Assembly (NCBI GenBank): GCA_034663635.1 | Contig: JAXDJH010000013.1 | Span: forward strand, 186,001 to 250,000 | Length of the DNA stretch: 64,000 nt | Origin: JAXDJH01 sp034663635 | GTDB taxonomy: Bacteria > Actinomycetota > CADDZG01 > WHSQ01 | Reading direction: 5' to 3' | Shown: piece after piece, positions 42,902 through 52,559 of the stretch | How the letters are laid out: the number at the start of each line of letters is the position of its first letter | How positions within the stretch are numbered: position 1 is the stretch's first letter | Program-made: the position numbers and the translations under genes | Notes under the pieces: generated by a model | Seen by the model: the letters and a program-made list of their open reading frames with translations, nothing else | Database searches by the model: none | Told to the model about the DNA's origin: nothing

Positions 42902-43807
42902 TCATCGAACTACCTCGTCCAGGCCCGACTCGGTCTCTGCTGCAGAGAGCGCCTCGGCTCCCCCGATGACCTCCATGATCTCCGTGGTGATCTCGGCCTG
43001 ACGAGCCTGGTTGTAGTCGCGTGTGAGCGAATCGATAAGTTCGTCCGCGTTGTCGGTAGCGGCCTTCATCGCTCGACGCCGGGCGGCGTGCTCCGATGCG
43101 GCCGCTTCGAGCATCGCTTGGAGAACCGCGCCCTCGATGTAACGAGGCAGGAGATATCCAAGGATGTCCTCGGGCTCGGGCTCGAAGACGTAGTTGGCGT
43201 GGGAGCCGCTGTCCTCGTCGCCCTGGATGTCCTCGGTCTCTGCAGGAAGAAGCTTCAGGACGACGGGGCGCTGGGTGAGGGCGGACTCGTATTTCGTGTA
43301 GGCGAGGCGAACCTCGTCGATCTTCCCTTCTGCGAACGCCTTCACCGCGGACTGCGCGACCTTCCTGGCGTGCTCGATGCCGGGCTGATCGGAGTAGCCC
43401 TGCCACGACTCCGTGAAGTCGTAGCCGCGGAACTTGAAGTAGCTGATGGCCTTCTTGCCCGACAGGAACAATTCGGTGTCGGCGTGGTCGCGCATGTCGC
43501 GCTCAGCCGCCCTAATGACGTTCGAGTTGTAAGCGCCGGCGAGGCCACGGTCCCCCGCGACTACAACCATCCCGACCTTTCCACTGCCCTCGCGCTTCTT
43601 CAGCAGCGGGTGATCGAGGTTGCCTGCGTTACGCGCTACCGATGCCATGAGGTTTCTCATCTGCTCGGCGTAGGGCCGAGCGGCCTCGACGCGGCGTTGA
43701 GCCTTGACGATGCGAGAGGAGGCGATGAGCTCCATGGCGCGCGTGATCTTCTGGGTCGACTTGACCGACCCGATCCGCCGCTTAACCGCCCGGAGCTTGC
43801 CTCCCAT
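42902..43807 (-). CDS. atpG: ATP synthase F1 subunit gamma
   Basis: The central rotor stalk; 301 aa. N-terminal helix KRRIGSVKSTQKITRAMELIASS and C-terminal RDYNQARQAEITTEIMEVIGGAEAL are the conserved coiled-coil ends. A Glu/Asp-rich insert (ETEDIQGDEDSGSHANY, about 195-212) is longer than in E. coli and resembles extra loops in actinobacterial gammas. Six nt separate it from atpA. Confidence 0.97.
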   Translation of the reverse strand: MGGKLRAVKRRIGSVKSTQKITRAMELIASSRIVKAQRRVEAARPYAEQMRNLMASVARNAGNLDHPLLKKREGSGKVGMVVVAGDRGLAGAYNSNVIRAAERDMRDHADTELFLSGKKAISYFKFRGYDFTESWQGYSDQPGIEHARKVAQSAVKAFAEGKIDEVRLAYTKYESALTQRPVVLKLLPAETEDIQGDEDSGSHANYVFEPEPEDILGYLLPRYIEGAVLQAMLEAAASEHAARRRAMKAATDNADELIDSLTRDYNQARQAEITTEIMEVIGGAEALSAAETESGLDEVVR

Positions 43808-43813
43808 TAGTGC

Positions 43814-45481
<1,668 letters not shown>

Positions 45482-46027
45482 CTAACCCCTCACCTGATCC
45501 TTGAGTTGTTGGAGACGGCTCTTAACAGTGCCGTCGATAACCGTGTCTCCGACCTTTGCGTAAACGCCACCGATGACCGATGCGTCGACGGTGACCTTGA
45601 CCTCGACCTTCTTGCCGGTCGCCTTCGAGAGGGCGTCGGCAAGCTGGCGCTTCTGCTCATCGTCGAGAGCGATCGCGGTGCGAACCTCGGCGACGACGGC
45701 CTGACGAGCCTCGGCTGCGAGGGCCGAGAGCCGCGAGAGGATCTCGGGCAATTGGCGGCCGCGTCCCTGATCGACCACGAACTCGAGAAGTCCGAGCGTG
45801 TGTGGCGACACTCGGTCTGCGAGCAGCTCGTCGAGGATCTTCCCGCGCTGGTCCTTGTCCAGACCCTGGTCGGACAAAGCCTGTTTCAGCTCGTGGTTGG
45901 CCTCGAGCAGTTTCCCGAAGCTGTAGAGCTCGTCCTCGACGCGGTCGATCTCGCCCTCGGCCTGGACGACGCGGAATAGAGCCTCCGCGTAACCCTGGAT
46001 GAGCTCGTCGCCCGCGACGTGCGCCAT
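45482..46027 (-). CDS. atpH: ATP synthase F1 subunit delta
   Basis: The peripheral-stalk cap; 181 aa, a normal-length single delta, not the b-delta fusion of mycobacteria. YAEALFRVVQAEG at the N-terminus and KVTVDASVIGGVYAKVGDTVIDG-type C-terminal signature (split here as VDASVIGGVYAKVGD) are clear. The ATG overlaps the atpF stop (TGATG) and its TAG abuts the atpA ATG. Confidence 0.96.
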   Translation of the reverse strand: MAHVAGDELIQGYAEALFRVVQAEGEIDRVEDELYSFGKLLEANHELKQALSDQGLDKDQRGKILDELLADRVSPHTLGLLEFVVDQGRGRQLPEILSRLSALAAEARQAVVAEVRTAIALDDEQKRQLADALSKATGKKVEVKVTVDASVIGGVYAKVGDTVIDGTVKSRLQQLKDQVRG

Positions 46028-46608
46028 CAGTTGTTCCTTCCGCCGTTGCCGCTCCGCATGTCGACGACCTCTTTGATGTACGCATTGACGAGCTCGCGCT
46101 GTGCGCTGGCGTCGATAGCGCGGCCGACGACCTTCTCCGCGAGCTCGATCGATAGGTCACCGATCGTGGACTGAAGCTCGGTGATCGTGCGCTGCCTCTC
46201 GCCCTCGAGCTGCTCCTGTGCGCGAGTCACGATCTGCTGCGCCTCGGCATTGGCCTTCTCGATCAGGTCCTTGCGAACCTGTTCGGCCTGCTGGCGAGCC
46301 TCCTCGACGATGCGGTTGGCCTCGCCGCGGGCGTTAGCGATCTGCTCCTGGTACTGCTTCTTCTCCTGTTCGGCCTCGGCCTTCGCGCGCTCGGCCGCCT
46401 CGAGATCGCCCTGGATCTTCTGCTCGCGCTCCTCGACGGTCTTCTTGAGGGCCGGGAACGCGAACTTGTTCAGGACGAAGAGGACGAGCAGGAACGCGAC
46501 CGCGCCCCAGATGAGCTCGTCGACGGCGGGAAGGATCAGCGAGCTTGAATCAGGCTCCTTCGCCGGCGCCTCCGCTGCGAACAGGAGGATCGATGCAAGT
46601 GCTCCCAT
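46027..46608 (-). CDS. atpF: ATP synthase Fo subunit b
   Basis: Peripheral stalk; 193 aa. One membrane helix (ELIWGAVAFLLVLFVLNKFAF) and a long charged coiled coil (KKTVEEREQKIQGDLEAAER ...), with the hydrophilic C-terminus contacting delta. A stretch of about 15 residues before the helix (APAKEPDSSSLILPA) is typical of actinobacterial b subunits. It is a single, unfused b gene. Confidence 0.96.
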   Translation of the reverse strand: MGALASILLFAAEAPAKEPDSSSLILPAVDELIWGAVAFLLVLFVLNKFAFPALKKTVEEREQKIQGDLEAAERAKAEAEQEKKQYQEQIANARGEANRIVEEARQQAEQVRKDLIEKANAEAQQIVTRAQEQLEGERQRTITELQSTIGDLSIELAEKVVGRAIDASAQRELVNAYIKEVVDMRSGNGGRNN

Positions 46609-46626
46609 AACTCGATCTCCCGTCTA

Positions 46627-46887
46627 CTAAAGGATGAAGGCCAGAACGAAACCGATCAGTGCGAGGGCCTCGATGAGCGCGAAACCGATGAACATCGTGG
46701 TCCGCGTCTCACCGGCGGTCTCGGGCTGACGGGCCATCGCCTCGATCGCGCTGGCGAAGACCAAGCCGATGCCGATGCCCGGGCCGATCGCCGCCATGCC
46801 GTAAACGAGGCCGTGAGCCAGAGACTTGAGACCGTCGTCCGTTACTCCTCCGCCCGCTTGCGCCAGCTGCAGAATCTCGTGCGTCAT
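46627..46887 (-). CDS. atpE: ATP synthase Fo subunit c
   Basis: 86-aa rotor-ring hairpin. Helix 1 has GIGIGLVFASAIEA, the polar loop is ARQPE, and helix 2 carries the ion-binding Glu73 in FALIEALALIG. The residues of a Na+ site (Gln in helix 1, Thr/Ser after the Glu) are missing, so coupling is to H+. The N-terminus is somewhat long (LQLAQAGGGVTDDGLKSLAHG). Confidence 0.96.
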   Translation of the reverse strand: MTHEILQLAQAGGGVTDDGLKSLAHGLVYGMAAIGPGIGIGLVFASAIEAMARQPETAGETRTTMFIGFALIEALALIGFVLAFIL

Positions 46888-46918
46888 CGCGTTTCCTCCT
46901 CTTTCCTTCGGTTCGTTG

Positions 46919-47773
46919 TTAAGCCGCTATTCCTTCGGTGACGTGCGGTGTCTCTTTGTGTTCTCCAGCGTGTTCGTGGTCCGCGTCTATGTGGTCTTCG
47001 GCGCCGTGTCCATGGACGGACTCGGCTATGTAGAAGGCGGTCAGCATCGTGAAGATGTAGGCCTGCATCCCAATGACCAGGAGCTCGAGCATCATGAGGG
47101 CCGCGGCCACGACGATGGTTACGAGCCCGAGCGGAGCCGCCGGGCCGAGGTTGGTCACGAGGAAGTCGTGGGTGAAGAGGAAGAAGATGGTCAACAACAC
47201 ATGCCCGGCCATCATGTTGGCGAGAAGTCGGACCATCAGGGTCAGGGGCCGGACGATGAACACGGAGAAGAACTCGATCGGCGTCAAGAGTATGTAGACC
47301 CACTTCGGCGCGCCCGGTGGGAAGAGGGTTCCCTTCAGATATCCCAGCGGGCCCTGCTTGACGATTCCGACGATGTTGAAGATCAGATAAGTGAGGATCG
47401 CCATCATGAACGGGATCGCCATGCGCGATGTTGGCGCGAAGTTGATCCCCGGCACGATCGCCAAGATGTTCATGAAGAGGATGAAGAAGAAGACCGAGGC
47501 GAGGTAACCGGCGAACTTCGGCCCGTCCTTCGGTCCGATGACGTCGATCGCGATCTTCTCTCGGACGAACATGTACATCGTCTCGGCGATGTTGCCGGCC
47601 CCCTTGGGGACCAACGACTTCTTCGCCGCGCCATAGAGGAAGAAACCGATGCAGAGTGCCGCCCCGAGCAGCGTCAGGATGCTCACTCTGTTCAGTTCAA
47701 AGGGAGTGCCCTCGAAGAGAAGGGGATCCCAGTTGAAAAGGTGGATCGGGTCTAGCTCGATAGCAAGGACCAT
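46919..47773 (-). CDS. atpB: ATP synthase Fo subunit a
   Basis: The proton-channel stator; 284 aa with five to six helices. The essential Arg is in RPLTLMVRLLANMMAGH, and LLVIGMQAYIFTMLTAFYI is the conserved last helix. The C-terminus adds a His/Glu/Asp-rich tail of about 30 residues (HGHGAEDHIDADHEHAGE) that could bind metal or simply be disordered; it is not part of the usual subunit. Confidence 0.96.
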   Translation of the reverse strand: MVLAIELDPIHLFNWDPLLFEGTPFELNRVSILTLLGAALCIGFFLYGAAKKSLVPKGAGNIAETMYMFVREKIAIDVIGPKDGPKFAGYLASVFFFILFMNILAIVPGINFAPTSRMAIPFMMAILTYLIFNIVGIVKQGPLGYLKGTLFPPGAPKWVYILLTPIEFFSVFIVRPLTLMVRLLANMMAGHVLLTIFFLFTHDFLVTNLGPAAPLGLVTIVVAAALMMLELLVIGMQAYIFTMLTAFYIAESVHGHGAEDHIDADHEHAGEHKETPHVTEGIAA

Positions 47774-47782
47774 CGCCGCTCC

Positions 47783-48184
47783 TTATGTCTTCTGCGCGTG
47801 GAGTTGGGACTTCTTCGGATCGATCTTGTAGGTCAGCGCCGCTTCCCATCCAACGAGCACGAGGTGGGAGACGACGAGGGTCACTCCGGTGACGGGAAAA
47901 TAAACGACATCGGTGGCCTTGAGGGCCAGGGCCGCGATGCTCAAGACGCCGAGGCCGAGCATGAAGGCAAGCATGGCCGCGGCGAGCAGAAGCTTTGGGT
48001 TGCGTTCGGCGATCGTTCCGATGAGCTTTCCGGCGATCCATAGGTTGGCCATGGTCAGGGCGAGGCCGACGGCGCCGGACAGGGCGTACTCGGAGCCGTT
48101 CCAGATCCATAGGGCGGCCACGAGGAACGGGGCGACGATGACGCCCTTGATGATCATGCGCTTGACCATCTGAAGTTCGATCAC
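47783..48184 (-). CDS. atpI: AtpI-like membrane protein of the ATP synthase operon
   Basis: 133 aa with about four hydrophobic segments (IIKGVIVAPFLVAALWIW, YALSGAVGLALTMANLWI, LLLAAAMLAFMLGLGVLSI, VYFPVTGVTLVVSHLVLV). Position directly before atpB and the helix pattern match the AtpI/UncI group, thought to help c-ring assembly or Mg2+ supply. Sequence conservation in this group is low, so the call leans on context. Confidence 0.8.
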   Translation of the reverse strand: MIELQMVKRMIIKGVIVAPFLVAALWIWNGSEYALSGAVGLALTMANLWIAGKLIGTIAERNPKLLLAAAMLAFMLGLGVLSIAALALKATDVVYFPVTGVTLVVSHLVLVGWEAALTYKIDPKKSQLHAQKT

Positions 48185-48204
48185 TTAGGCAATCCCACCC
48201 CTCG

Positions 48205-48441
48205 TCAACTCTTTCTCCTGTAGCGGGCCGAGTAGATCACCGAGAGCGTTCCGAGGATCCAGCCGGCGACGGCCCCAACGACTTGAAGCCACGGCTCCGT
48301 TCCGATCCATCCATCGAGCGCTCTACCGCCGAGCCAGAAGACCATCACGACGACGACGAAACCGAAGGCCGTGGAGAGTCCGTCCGACGCCTGGGACATG
48401 CCCTTCGCGTAATCGGAGCCGATGCCACGACGCTTCTCCAC
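48205..48441 (-). CDS. atpZ: AtpZ-like small membrane protein
   Basis: 78 aa, two membrane helices: GLSTAFGFVVVVMVFWLGGRALD and WLQVVGAVAGWILGTLSVIYSAR, with the Gly-rich pattern of AtpZ/AtpI proteins. First gene of the ATP synthase operon, with a GTG start. It probably forms an assembly or Mg2+/Ca2+ transport unit with AtpI, as proposed for other bacteria. Confidence 0.82.
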   Translation of the reverse strand: MEKRRGIGSDYAKGMSQASDGLSTAFGFVVVVMVFWLGGRALDGWIGTEPWLQVVGAVAGWILGTLSVIYSARYRRKS

Positions 48442-48501
48442 CGTGCTGTGCCCCTTTGCTCGCTCGGTAGGAACGGCCCCCCGGCCCTCTGGAAACGGCC
48501 T

Positions 48502-48515
48502 TTTGAGGCCTCAAA
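48502..48515. promoter_or_regulatory. 14-bp palindrome in the atp leader
   Basis: TTTGAGGCCTCAAA is perfectly self-complementary and sits between the candidate -10 box and atpZ, so it would lie in the 5' untranslated leader. It could be an operator or form an RNA hairpin near the ribosome-binding region. Confidence 0.4.
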
Positions 48516-48532
48516 GTCCGGGACGCGGCCGC

Positions 48533-48562
48533 ATCCTACCTGAAAATCGTCTCGCTTGTGAA
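48533..48562 (-). promoter_or_regulatory. Candidate atp operon promoter
   Basis: On the minus strand: TTCACA (48562-48557) as -35, an 18-nt spacer, TAGGAT (48538-48533) as -10. The -35 lies inside the Rex-type operator, so a bound repressor would block polymerase. Confidence 0.5.
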
Positions 48563-48573
48563 AAGTTTCACAA
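48556..48573. promoter_or_regulatory. Rex (NADH/NAD+ sensor) operator upstream of ATP synthase
   Basis: TTGTGAAAAGTTTCACAA is a perfect match to the Rex consensus TTGTGAA-N4-TTCACAA. Rex leaves DNA when NADH rises, so the atp operon would be induced when the respiratory chain is backed up. No rex gene is in the window. Confidence 0.88.
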
Positions 48574-48590
48574 AGTCCCCCACCCCCTGG

Positions 48591-48641
48591 CGTTCTGAGC
48601 GCGTCAGGTGGCGGAAATCGCCACTTGACGACCCTAGAAAT
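48591..48641 (-). repeat. 51-bp dispersed repeat, copy B (left end of cassette)
   Basis: Inverted relative to copies A and C. On its own strand it matches copy C at 44 of 51 positions and ends with the same CTGACGCGCTCAGAACG. It contains a 12-bp hairpin with one G-T pair and a 5-nt loop (48602-48630). It lies between the Rex operator and the AbiEi-like gene. Confidence 0.88.
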
Positions 48642-48698
48642 CTCGAATGTGTGACTGCGAACACATTGCGGATACCCCGCGTCTTCTTAGCTCTGGAC

Positions 48699-49628
48699 AT
48701 GGGCGATGTGGATCGAACGATGCGGAAGCTGGCGGGTGCTCGCCATGGAGTCGTCACCCGAACCGACCTGCTGGCAGCCGGGCTCTCTCACGACCAGGTA
48801 GTTCGGCGACTTCGAGACGGCACGCTCGTCGAGATCCACCCCTCGACCTACGCAATTGGTGGCTCCCCCGCCACATGGCATCAACGCGTTGCCGCTGCCT
48901 CTGCATGGGCAGAGCCGGACGGAGTCGTCTCGCACTTCACGGCAGCAAGACTCTGGGCTTTCGGAAGCACGATTGATGATGACGTACACGTGTCCGTTTG
49001 CCGGAAACTCTCAGCCCCAGGGATAAAGGTGCACCGCAGATACGACATCCGGCCAGATGAGCTCAGTCGAAAAGAAGGCATCATCGTCACCGACCCGACA
49101 CGGACCCTCTTGGATCTGAGCGCATATATGGGGATCAAGCCTCTAGAGCGGTGGATGGAAAGGGCGCTAAACAGAGGACTTACTCATTTTGATTTGTTGA
49201 GCTCACGATTCCTTCGGTGGACGCGGCAGGGCAAGAACGGTGCCGCCCAGTGGAGGAAGCTGCTTGAAGCTCGGGGTGCTGTGGCTCCAACGGAAAGTGA
49301 CTTCGAAACCCTCTTCGTTCAACTTCTTCGGGACTTCGATCTACCGATGCCACAGAGACAACACACGATTCGAGACAAGGCTGGCTTCGTGGCTCGTGTC
49401 GACTTCGCCTACCTGGACCGGATGATCGTTATCGAGGCTCAAAGCATTGCATGGCATTTCAACGAAGACGCTTGGCGATCCGATATGGAGCGAACAACGA
49501 ATCTCGGTCGGATGGGCTGGCTGGTTCTTCAGTTCACATATCGCGATCTGAAGGAACGTCCCGAATGGGTGGCGAGGATTATCGCTGAGGCACTGGCCGC
49601 TCGACCCAAATTTTCTCGGGTCATTTAG
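48699..49628 (+). CDS. AbiEi-like antitoxin domain plus DUF559/Vsr-like nuclease domain
   Basis: 309 aa from the ATG at 48699. Residues 1-55: winged-helix AbiEi-type domain (RHGVVTRTDLLAAGLSHDQV, then a TYAIGG strand). Middle: AbiEi_3-like region (VSHFTAARLWAF ... TDPTRTLLDLSAY). C-terminus: DUF559-like endonuclease fold with RVDFAYLDRMIVIEAQS and GWLVLQFTYRD; the usual catalytic motif D...ExD/K reads D...E-A-Q, so activity is uncertain. No AbiEii toxin is adjacent. The gene lies between inverted copies of a 51-bp repeat; its stop is inside the right copy. Base use is lower in GC than neighbours, pointing to transfer. Confidence 0.8.
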   Translation: MGDVDRTMRKLAGARHGVVTRTDLLAAGLSHDQVVRRLRDGTLVEIHPSTYAIGGSPATWHQRVAAASAWAEPDGVVSHFTAARLWAFGSTIDDDVHVSVCRKLSAPGIKVHRRYDIRPDELSRKEGIIVTDPTRTLLDLSAYMGIKPLERWMERALNRGLTHFDLLSSRFLRWTRQGKNGAAQWRKLLEARGAVAPTESDFETLFVQLLRDFDLPMPQRQHTIRDKAGFVARVDFAYLDRMIVIEAQSIAWHFNEDAWRSDMERTTNLGRMGWLVLQFTYRDLKERPEWVARIIAEALAARPKFSRVI

Positions 49629-49661
49629 TGGCGAATACCGCCACCTGACGCGCTCAGAACG
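49611..49661 (+). repeat. 51-bp dispersed repeat, copy C (right end of cassette)
   Basis: Starts TTTTCTCGGGTCATTT and ends CTGACGCGCTCAGAACG. It contains the hairpin GTGGCG-AATAC-CGCCAC. The last codons and TAG of the AbiEi-like gene lie in its first 18 bases. Inverted partner of copy B; direct partner of copy A. Confidence 0.88.
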
Positions 49662-49670
49662 GGATTTGGG

Positions 49671-50801
49671 TTAGGGGTGGAGGCGGTTTTGGGCGGCCTT
49701 CGTGAGGATCGGGAACAGGGTGTAGAGCACTATCGCCCCAACAGCGATGGGCAGGGCAAAGACGATCTCCGCGCGGTCCAAGAACGTGAAGGCCAGGCCG
49801 GCGCCGGCTGCCAGCGCCGACCATAGATACATCGCCACCACGGCTTTGCGATGACCGTGGCCGAGGTCCATGAGCCGATGGTGGATGTGCTCCTTGTCGG
49901 CATGGAAGACGCTCCGGCGGCGGCGGGCCCTGCGAACGATCGCGAAGGCGGCGTCGAGAACCGGGATCGCCAGAACGAGCAACGGGATGATCAATGGGAA
50001 GTAAGCCACGAACGTCGCCGCGTTCGAGTCCGTGATCGCGATAGGCGAAGTGAACGTGCTCGTCCCGAGGATCGTGGCTCCACCGAGCACGAGGCCGAGC
50101 ATCATGCTGCCCGAGTCCCCCATGAAGATCTTCGCCGGATGGAAGTTGTATCTAAGGAATGCCAGAGTGGCCCCCACCAACGTGATCGCGATCAACGGAG
50201 CCGGGGCTGCTGATGCGATGGGGAGTCCCCCGCTCGCAGACACCTGGTAGGTGTAGACGAAGAAAGCCGCGGCTGCGATGGCAACTATCCCGGCCGCCAG
50301 ACCGTCCAGTCCGTCGATCAGATTGACCGCATTGATCATCACCACCAGCCAAATCACGGTCACGAGCACGGAAACGTCGTCGCCGAAGGTGATCAATGTG
50401 TTGCCGCCGGGAACGATGACGAATTGCATCTTCACTCCGGCCAAAAACAAGATGCCGGAAGCGAAGACTTGGCCGGCGAGCTTCACGGGAGCGGGCAAGT
50501 CACGGAGATCATCAACCGCTCCCAACGCGAAGATCACCACGGCCCCCGCAACCACGCCCAGCACATAAGACGACTGCCGGAAGACGCCGTCGAAGTCCGA
50601 CATGAAGCTCGCGAGCCCGAGCGCTCCGATCACCGCGAGGAAAATCGCGATACCTCCGAGCGTCGGCGTCGGGGTCGCGTGGACCTTGCGATCGTTCGGG
50701 TGATCGATCGCTCCCAGCTTCTTAGCGCCCCAGATCACGAGCGGTGTCGTTACATACGTGATGACGAAGGCCGCGAAGCCGACGATCAGATAAGGAGTCA
50801 C
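49671..50801 (-). CDS. wecA: Undecaprenyl-phosphate GlcNAc-1-phosphate transferase (WecA-like)
   Basis: Membrane enzyme of the MraY/WecA family that starts polyprenyl-linked glycan synthesis. 376 aa, about 11 helices. Cytosolic motifs: HPNDRKVHATPTPTLGG, ALGAVDDLRDLP, VNLIDGLDGLAAG, FMGDSGSMMLG and HIHHRLMDLG (WecA-type, not MraY). The GTG overlaps the glyA stop (GTGA). It lies upstream of the ATP synthase operon as in many actinobacteria, now separated by the repeat-bounded cassette. Confidence 0.94.
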   Translation of the reverse strand: MTPYLIVGFAAFVITYVTTPLVIWGAKKLGAIDHPNDRKVHATPTPTLGGIAIFLAVIGALGLASFMSDFDGVFRQSSYVLGVVAGAVVIFALGAVDDLRDLPAPVKLAGQVFASGILFLAGVKMQFVIVPGGNTLITFGDDVSVLVTVIWLVVMINAVNLIDGLDGLAAGIVAIAAAAFFVYTYQVSASGGLPIASAAPAPLIAITLVGATLAFLRYNFHPAKIFMGDSGSMMLGLVLGGATILGTSTFTSPIAITDSNAATFVAYFPLIIPLLVLAIPVLDAAFAIVRRARRRRSVFHADKEHIHHRLMDLGHGHRKAVVAMYLWSALAAGAGLAFTFLDRAEIVFALPIAVGAIVLYTLFPILTKAAQNRLHP

Positions 50802-52063
50802 TGCACGTCTGGATAGGGGCGGAACCTAGAGGTGAGATCGGCCACCTTCGACCTGACCTCCTCCTTGACCCCGTCCGAGTCGTCTTTGAGCGTCATGGCT
50901 ATGAGGCGGCCGATCTCGGCGATCTCCGGTTCCTTCATCCCGCAAGTCGTTGCCGCGGGAGTGCCCACTCGGATCCCCGATGCGATGAAGGGCTTCTCTG
51001 GGTCGTACGGGATCGCGTTCTTGTTGACGGTGATGCCAACGGAGTCGAGCCGGGCCTCCGCTTCCTTGCCGGTCAGTCCGACCGGTCGCAGGTCGACGAG
51101 CATCAGATGGTTGTCGGTGCCGCCGGAGACGATGCGCAAGCCCTCGGCAGTCAAGGTTTCGGCGAGAGCCTTCGCGTTCGCAACGACCTGGTGGGTGTAG
51201 GCCTTGAACTCGTCGGTCGCGGCCTCCGCGAACGCGACTGCCTTCGCTGCGATCGAGTGCATGAGCGGACCACCCTGCCAGCCCGGGAACACGCTCTTGT
51301 CGATCGCTTGGGCGTGCTCCTCCTTGCACATGATCATCGCCCCACGCGGCCCCCGCAGAGTCTTGTGAGTTGTGCACGTCACGACGTCTGCGTGCTCGAC
51401 CGGATTCGGATGGGCACCGCCGGCGACGAGACCGATGAAGTGCGCGGCGTCGACAACGAAGATCGCGCCAACCTCATCGCAGATCGAGCGGAAGCCGGCG
51501 AAGTCCCAGATCCTCGAGTAAGCGGTCGCTCCGGCGACGATCAGCTTCGGGCGCTCCTTCTTCGCGATGTCTCTAACTCGATCCAGGTCGATCAATTCGT
51601 CTTCCTCACGCACTCCGTACGACACGATGTTGAAGAGCTTCCCCGTGAAGTTGACGTGCGAGCCGTGCGTTAAGTGGCCTCCGTGCGCGAGTTCCATCCC
51701 CATGAAGGTGTCGCCCGGAGCGATGAACGCGAAATAGGCAGCTGCGTTCGCCGAGGCCCCCGCGTGAGGTTGAACGTTCACGTGCTCGGCCCCGAACAGA
51801 GCCTTGGCCCTCTCGATGGCGAGGTTCTCGGCCACATCCACGAACTCGCAGCCGCCGTAATAGCGCTTGCCGGGGTAACCCTCCGCGTACTTATTCGTCA
51901 GCGGGGTTCCGAGGGCGGCCAGAACCGCAGTCGAAGAGAAGTTCTCCGACGCGATGAGCTCGATCTTTGTGTTCTCGCGGTGAACCTCGTTCATGACGGC
52001 TTCCGCGAGTTCCGGATCGACCTTCTCGACCGCCGCCCAATCAGCCCATCCCGGATTACTCAT
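50798..52063 (-). CDS. glyA: Serine hydroxymethyltransferase
   Basis: Interconverts serine and glycine with tetrahydrofolate (PLP enzyme). 421 aa. PLP lysine in VVTCTTHKTLRGPRGG-type motif (here TTHKTLRGPRGAMI); N-terminal IELIASENFSS and YAEGYPGKRYYGGCEF are intact. The 5' end overlaps rpiB by 8 nt and the 3' end overlaps wecA, so four genes (phosphatase, rpiB, glyA, wecA) read as one operon. Confidence 0.97.
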   Translation of the reverse strand: MSNPGWADWAAVEKVDPELAEAVMNEVHRENTKIELIASENFSSTAVLAALGTPLTNKYAEGYPGKRYYGGCEFVDVAENLAIERAKALFGAEHVNVQPHAGASANAAAYFAFIAPGDTFMGMELAHGGHLTHGSHVNFTGKLFNIVSYGVREEDELIDLDRVRDIAKKERPKLIVAGATAYSRIWDFAGFRSICDEVGAIFVVDAAHFIGLVAGGAHPNPVEHADVVTCTTHKTLRGPRGAMIMCKEEHAQAIDKSVFPGWQGGPLMHSIAAKAVAFAEAATDEFKAYTHQVVANAKALAETLTAEGLRIVSGGTDNHLMLVDLRPVGLTGKEAEARLDSVGITVNKNAIPYDPEKPFIASGIRVGTPAATTCGMKEPEIAEIGRLIAMTLKDDSDGVKEEVRSKVADLTSRFRPYPDVQ

Positions 52064-52511
52064 GACCGCACTCCTCTTTCTCTATGTCGACTATCAACGC
52101 CACGCGCCTGGAGTGGCGTCCCCCTTCGAACTCCGTTGCAAGAAACACATCCACGATGGCAAGAGCGTGGGGTTCGCCTGTGACCCGGCCCCCGAGAGCG
52201 AGGACGTTTGCGTCGTTGTGCTCTCTCGCCAGCCGAGCGGTGAACTCATCCGGGCAGAGGGCAGCGCGCACCCCATGGACTTTGTTCGCGGCGATCTGCT
52301 CGCCCTGGCCACTTCCTCCCATGACAATGCCGAAGTCACATTCTCCTTTGACAACAGCTCGCCCCACCGCGGCGCAGAAGGGCGGATAGTCCACCGCCTC
52401 CTCGGAGTCCGTCCCGAAATCGGCTACCTCGTGACCCGCGTCCGCAAGGTGCTTCGCGACGGCGAGCTTCAGGGGGTAACCGGCGTGGTCTGCGCCGAGG
52501 GCGATCCTCAC
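52056..52511 (-). CDS. rpiB: Ribose-5-phosphate isomerase B
   Basis: Interconverts ribose 5-phosphate and ribulose 5-phosphate. 151 aa. Starts RIALGADHAGYPLK; the active-site loop reads GGSGQGEQIAANKV, with Glu where E. coli RpiB has the catalytic Cys, which is the mycobacterial form. HNDANVLALGGR is the C-terminal signature. With the transaldolase at 63 kb it serves the pentose phosphate pathway. Confidence 0.95.
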   Translation of the reverse strand: MRIALGADHAGYPLKLAVAKHLADAGHEVADFGTDSEEAVDYPPFCAAVGRAVVKGECDFGIVMGGSGQGEQIAANKVHGVRAALCPDEFTARLAREHNDANVLALGGRVTGEPHALAIVDVFLATEFEGGRHSRRVALIVDIEKEECGHE

Positions 52512-52559
52512 CAGGGCAGCATAACGAGGCTGATTTCGCGACCTTTGGTTATCCGAGAA

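Noticed and set aside
48558..48698. N-terminal extension of the AbiEi-like gene
   Set aside because: It would be translated from the Rex operator and the 51-bp repeat. The winged-helix domain starts right after the ATG at 48699.
49645..49661. attC-like recombination site in the 51-bp repeat
   Set aside because: The ends do not fit the integron R-box consensus (GTTRRRY/RYYYAAC), and no integron integrase is present.
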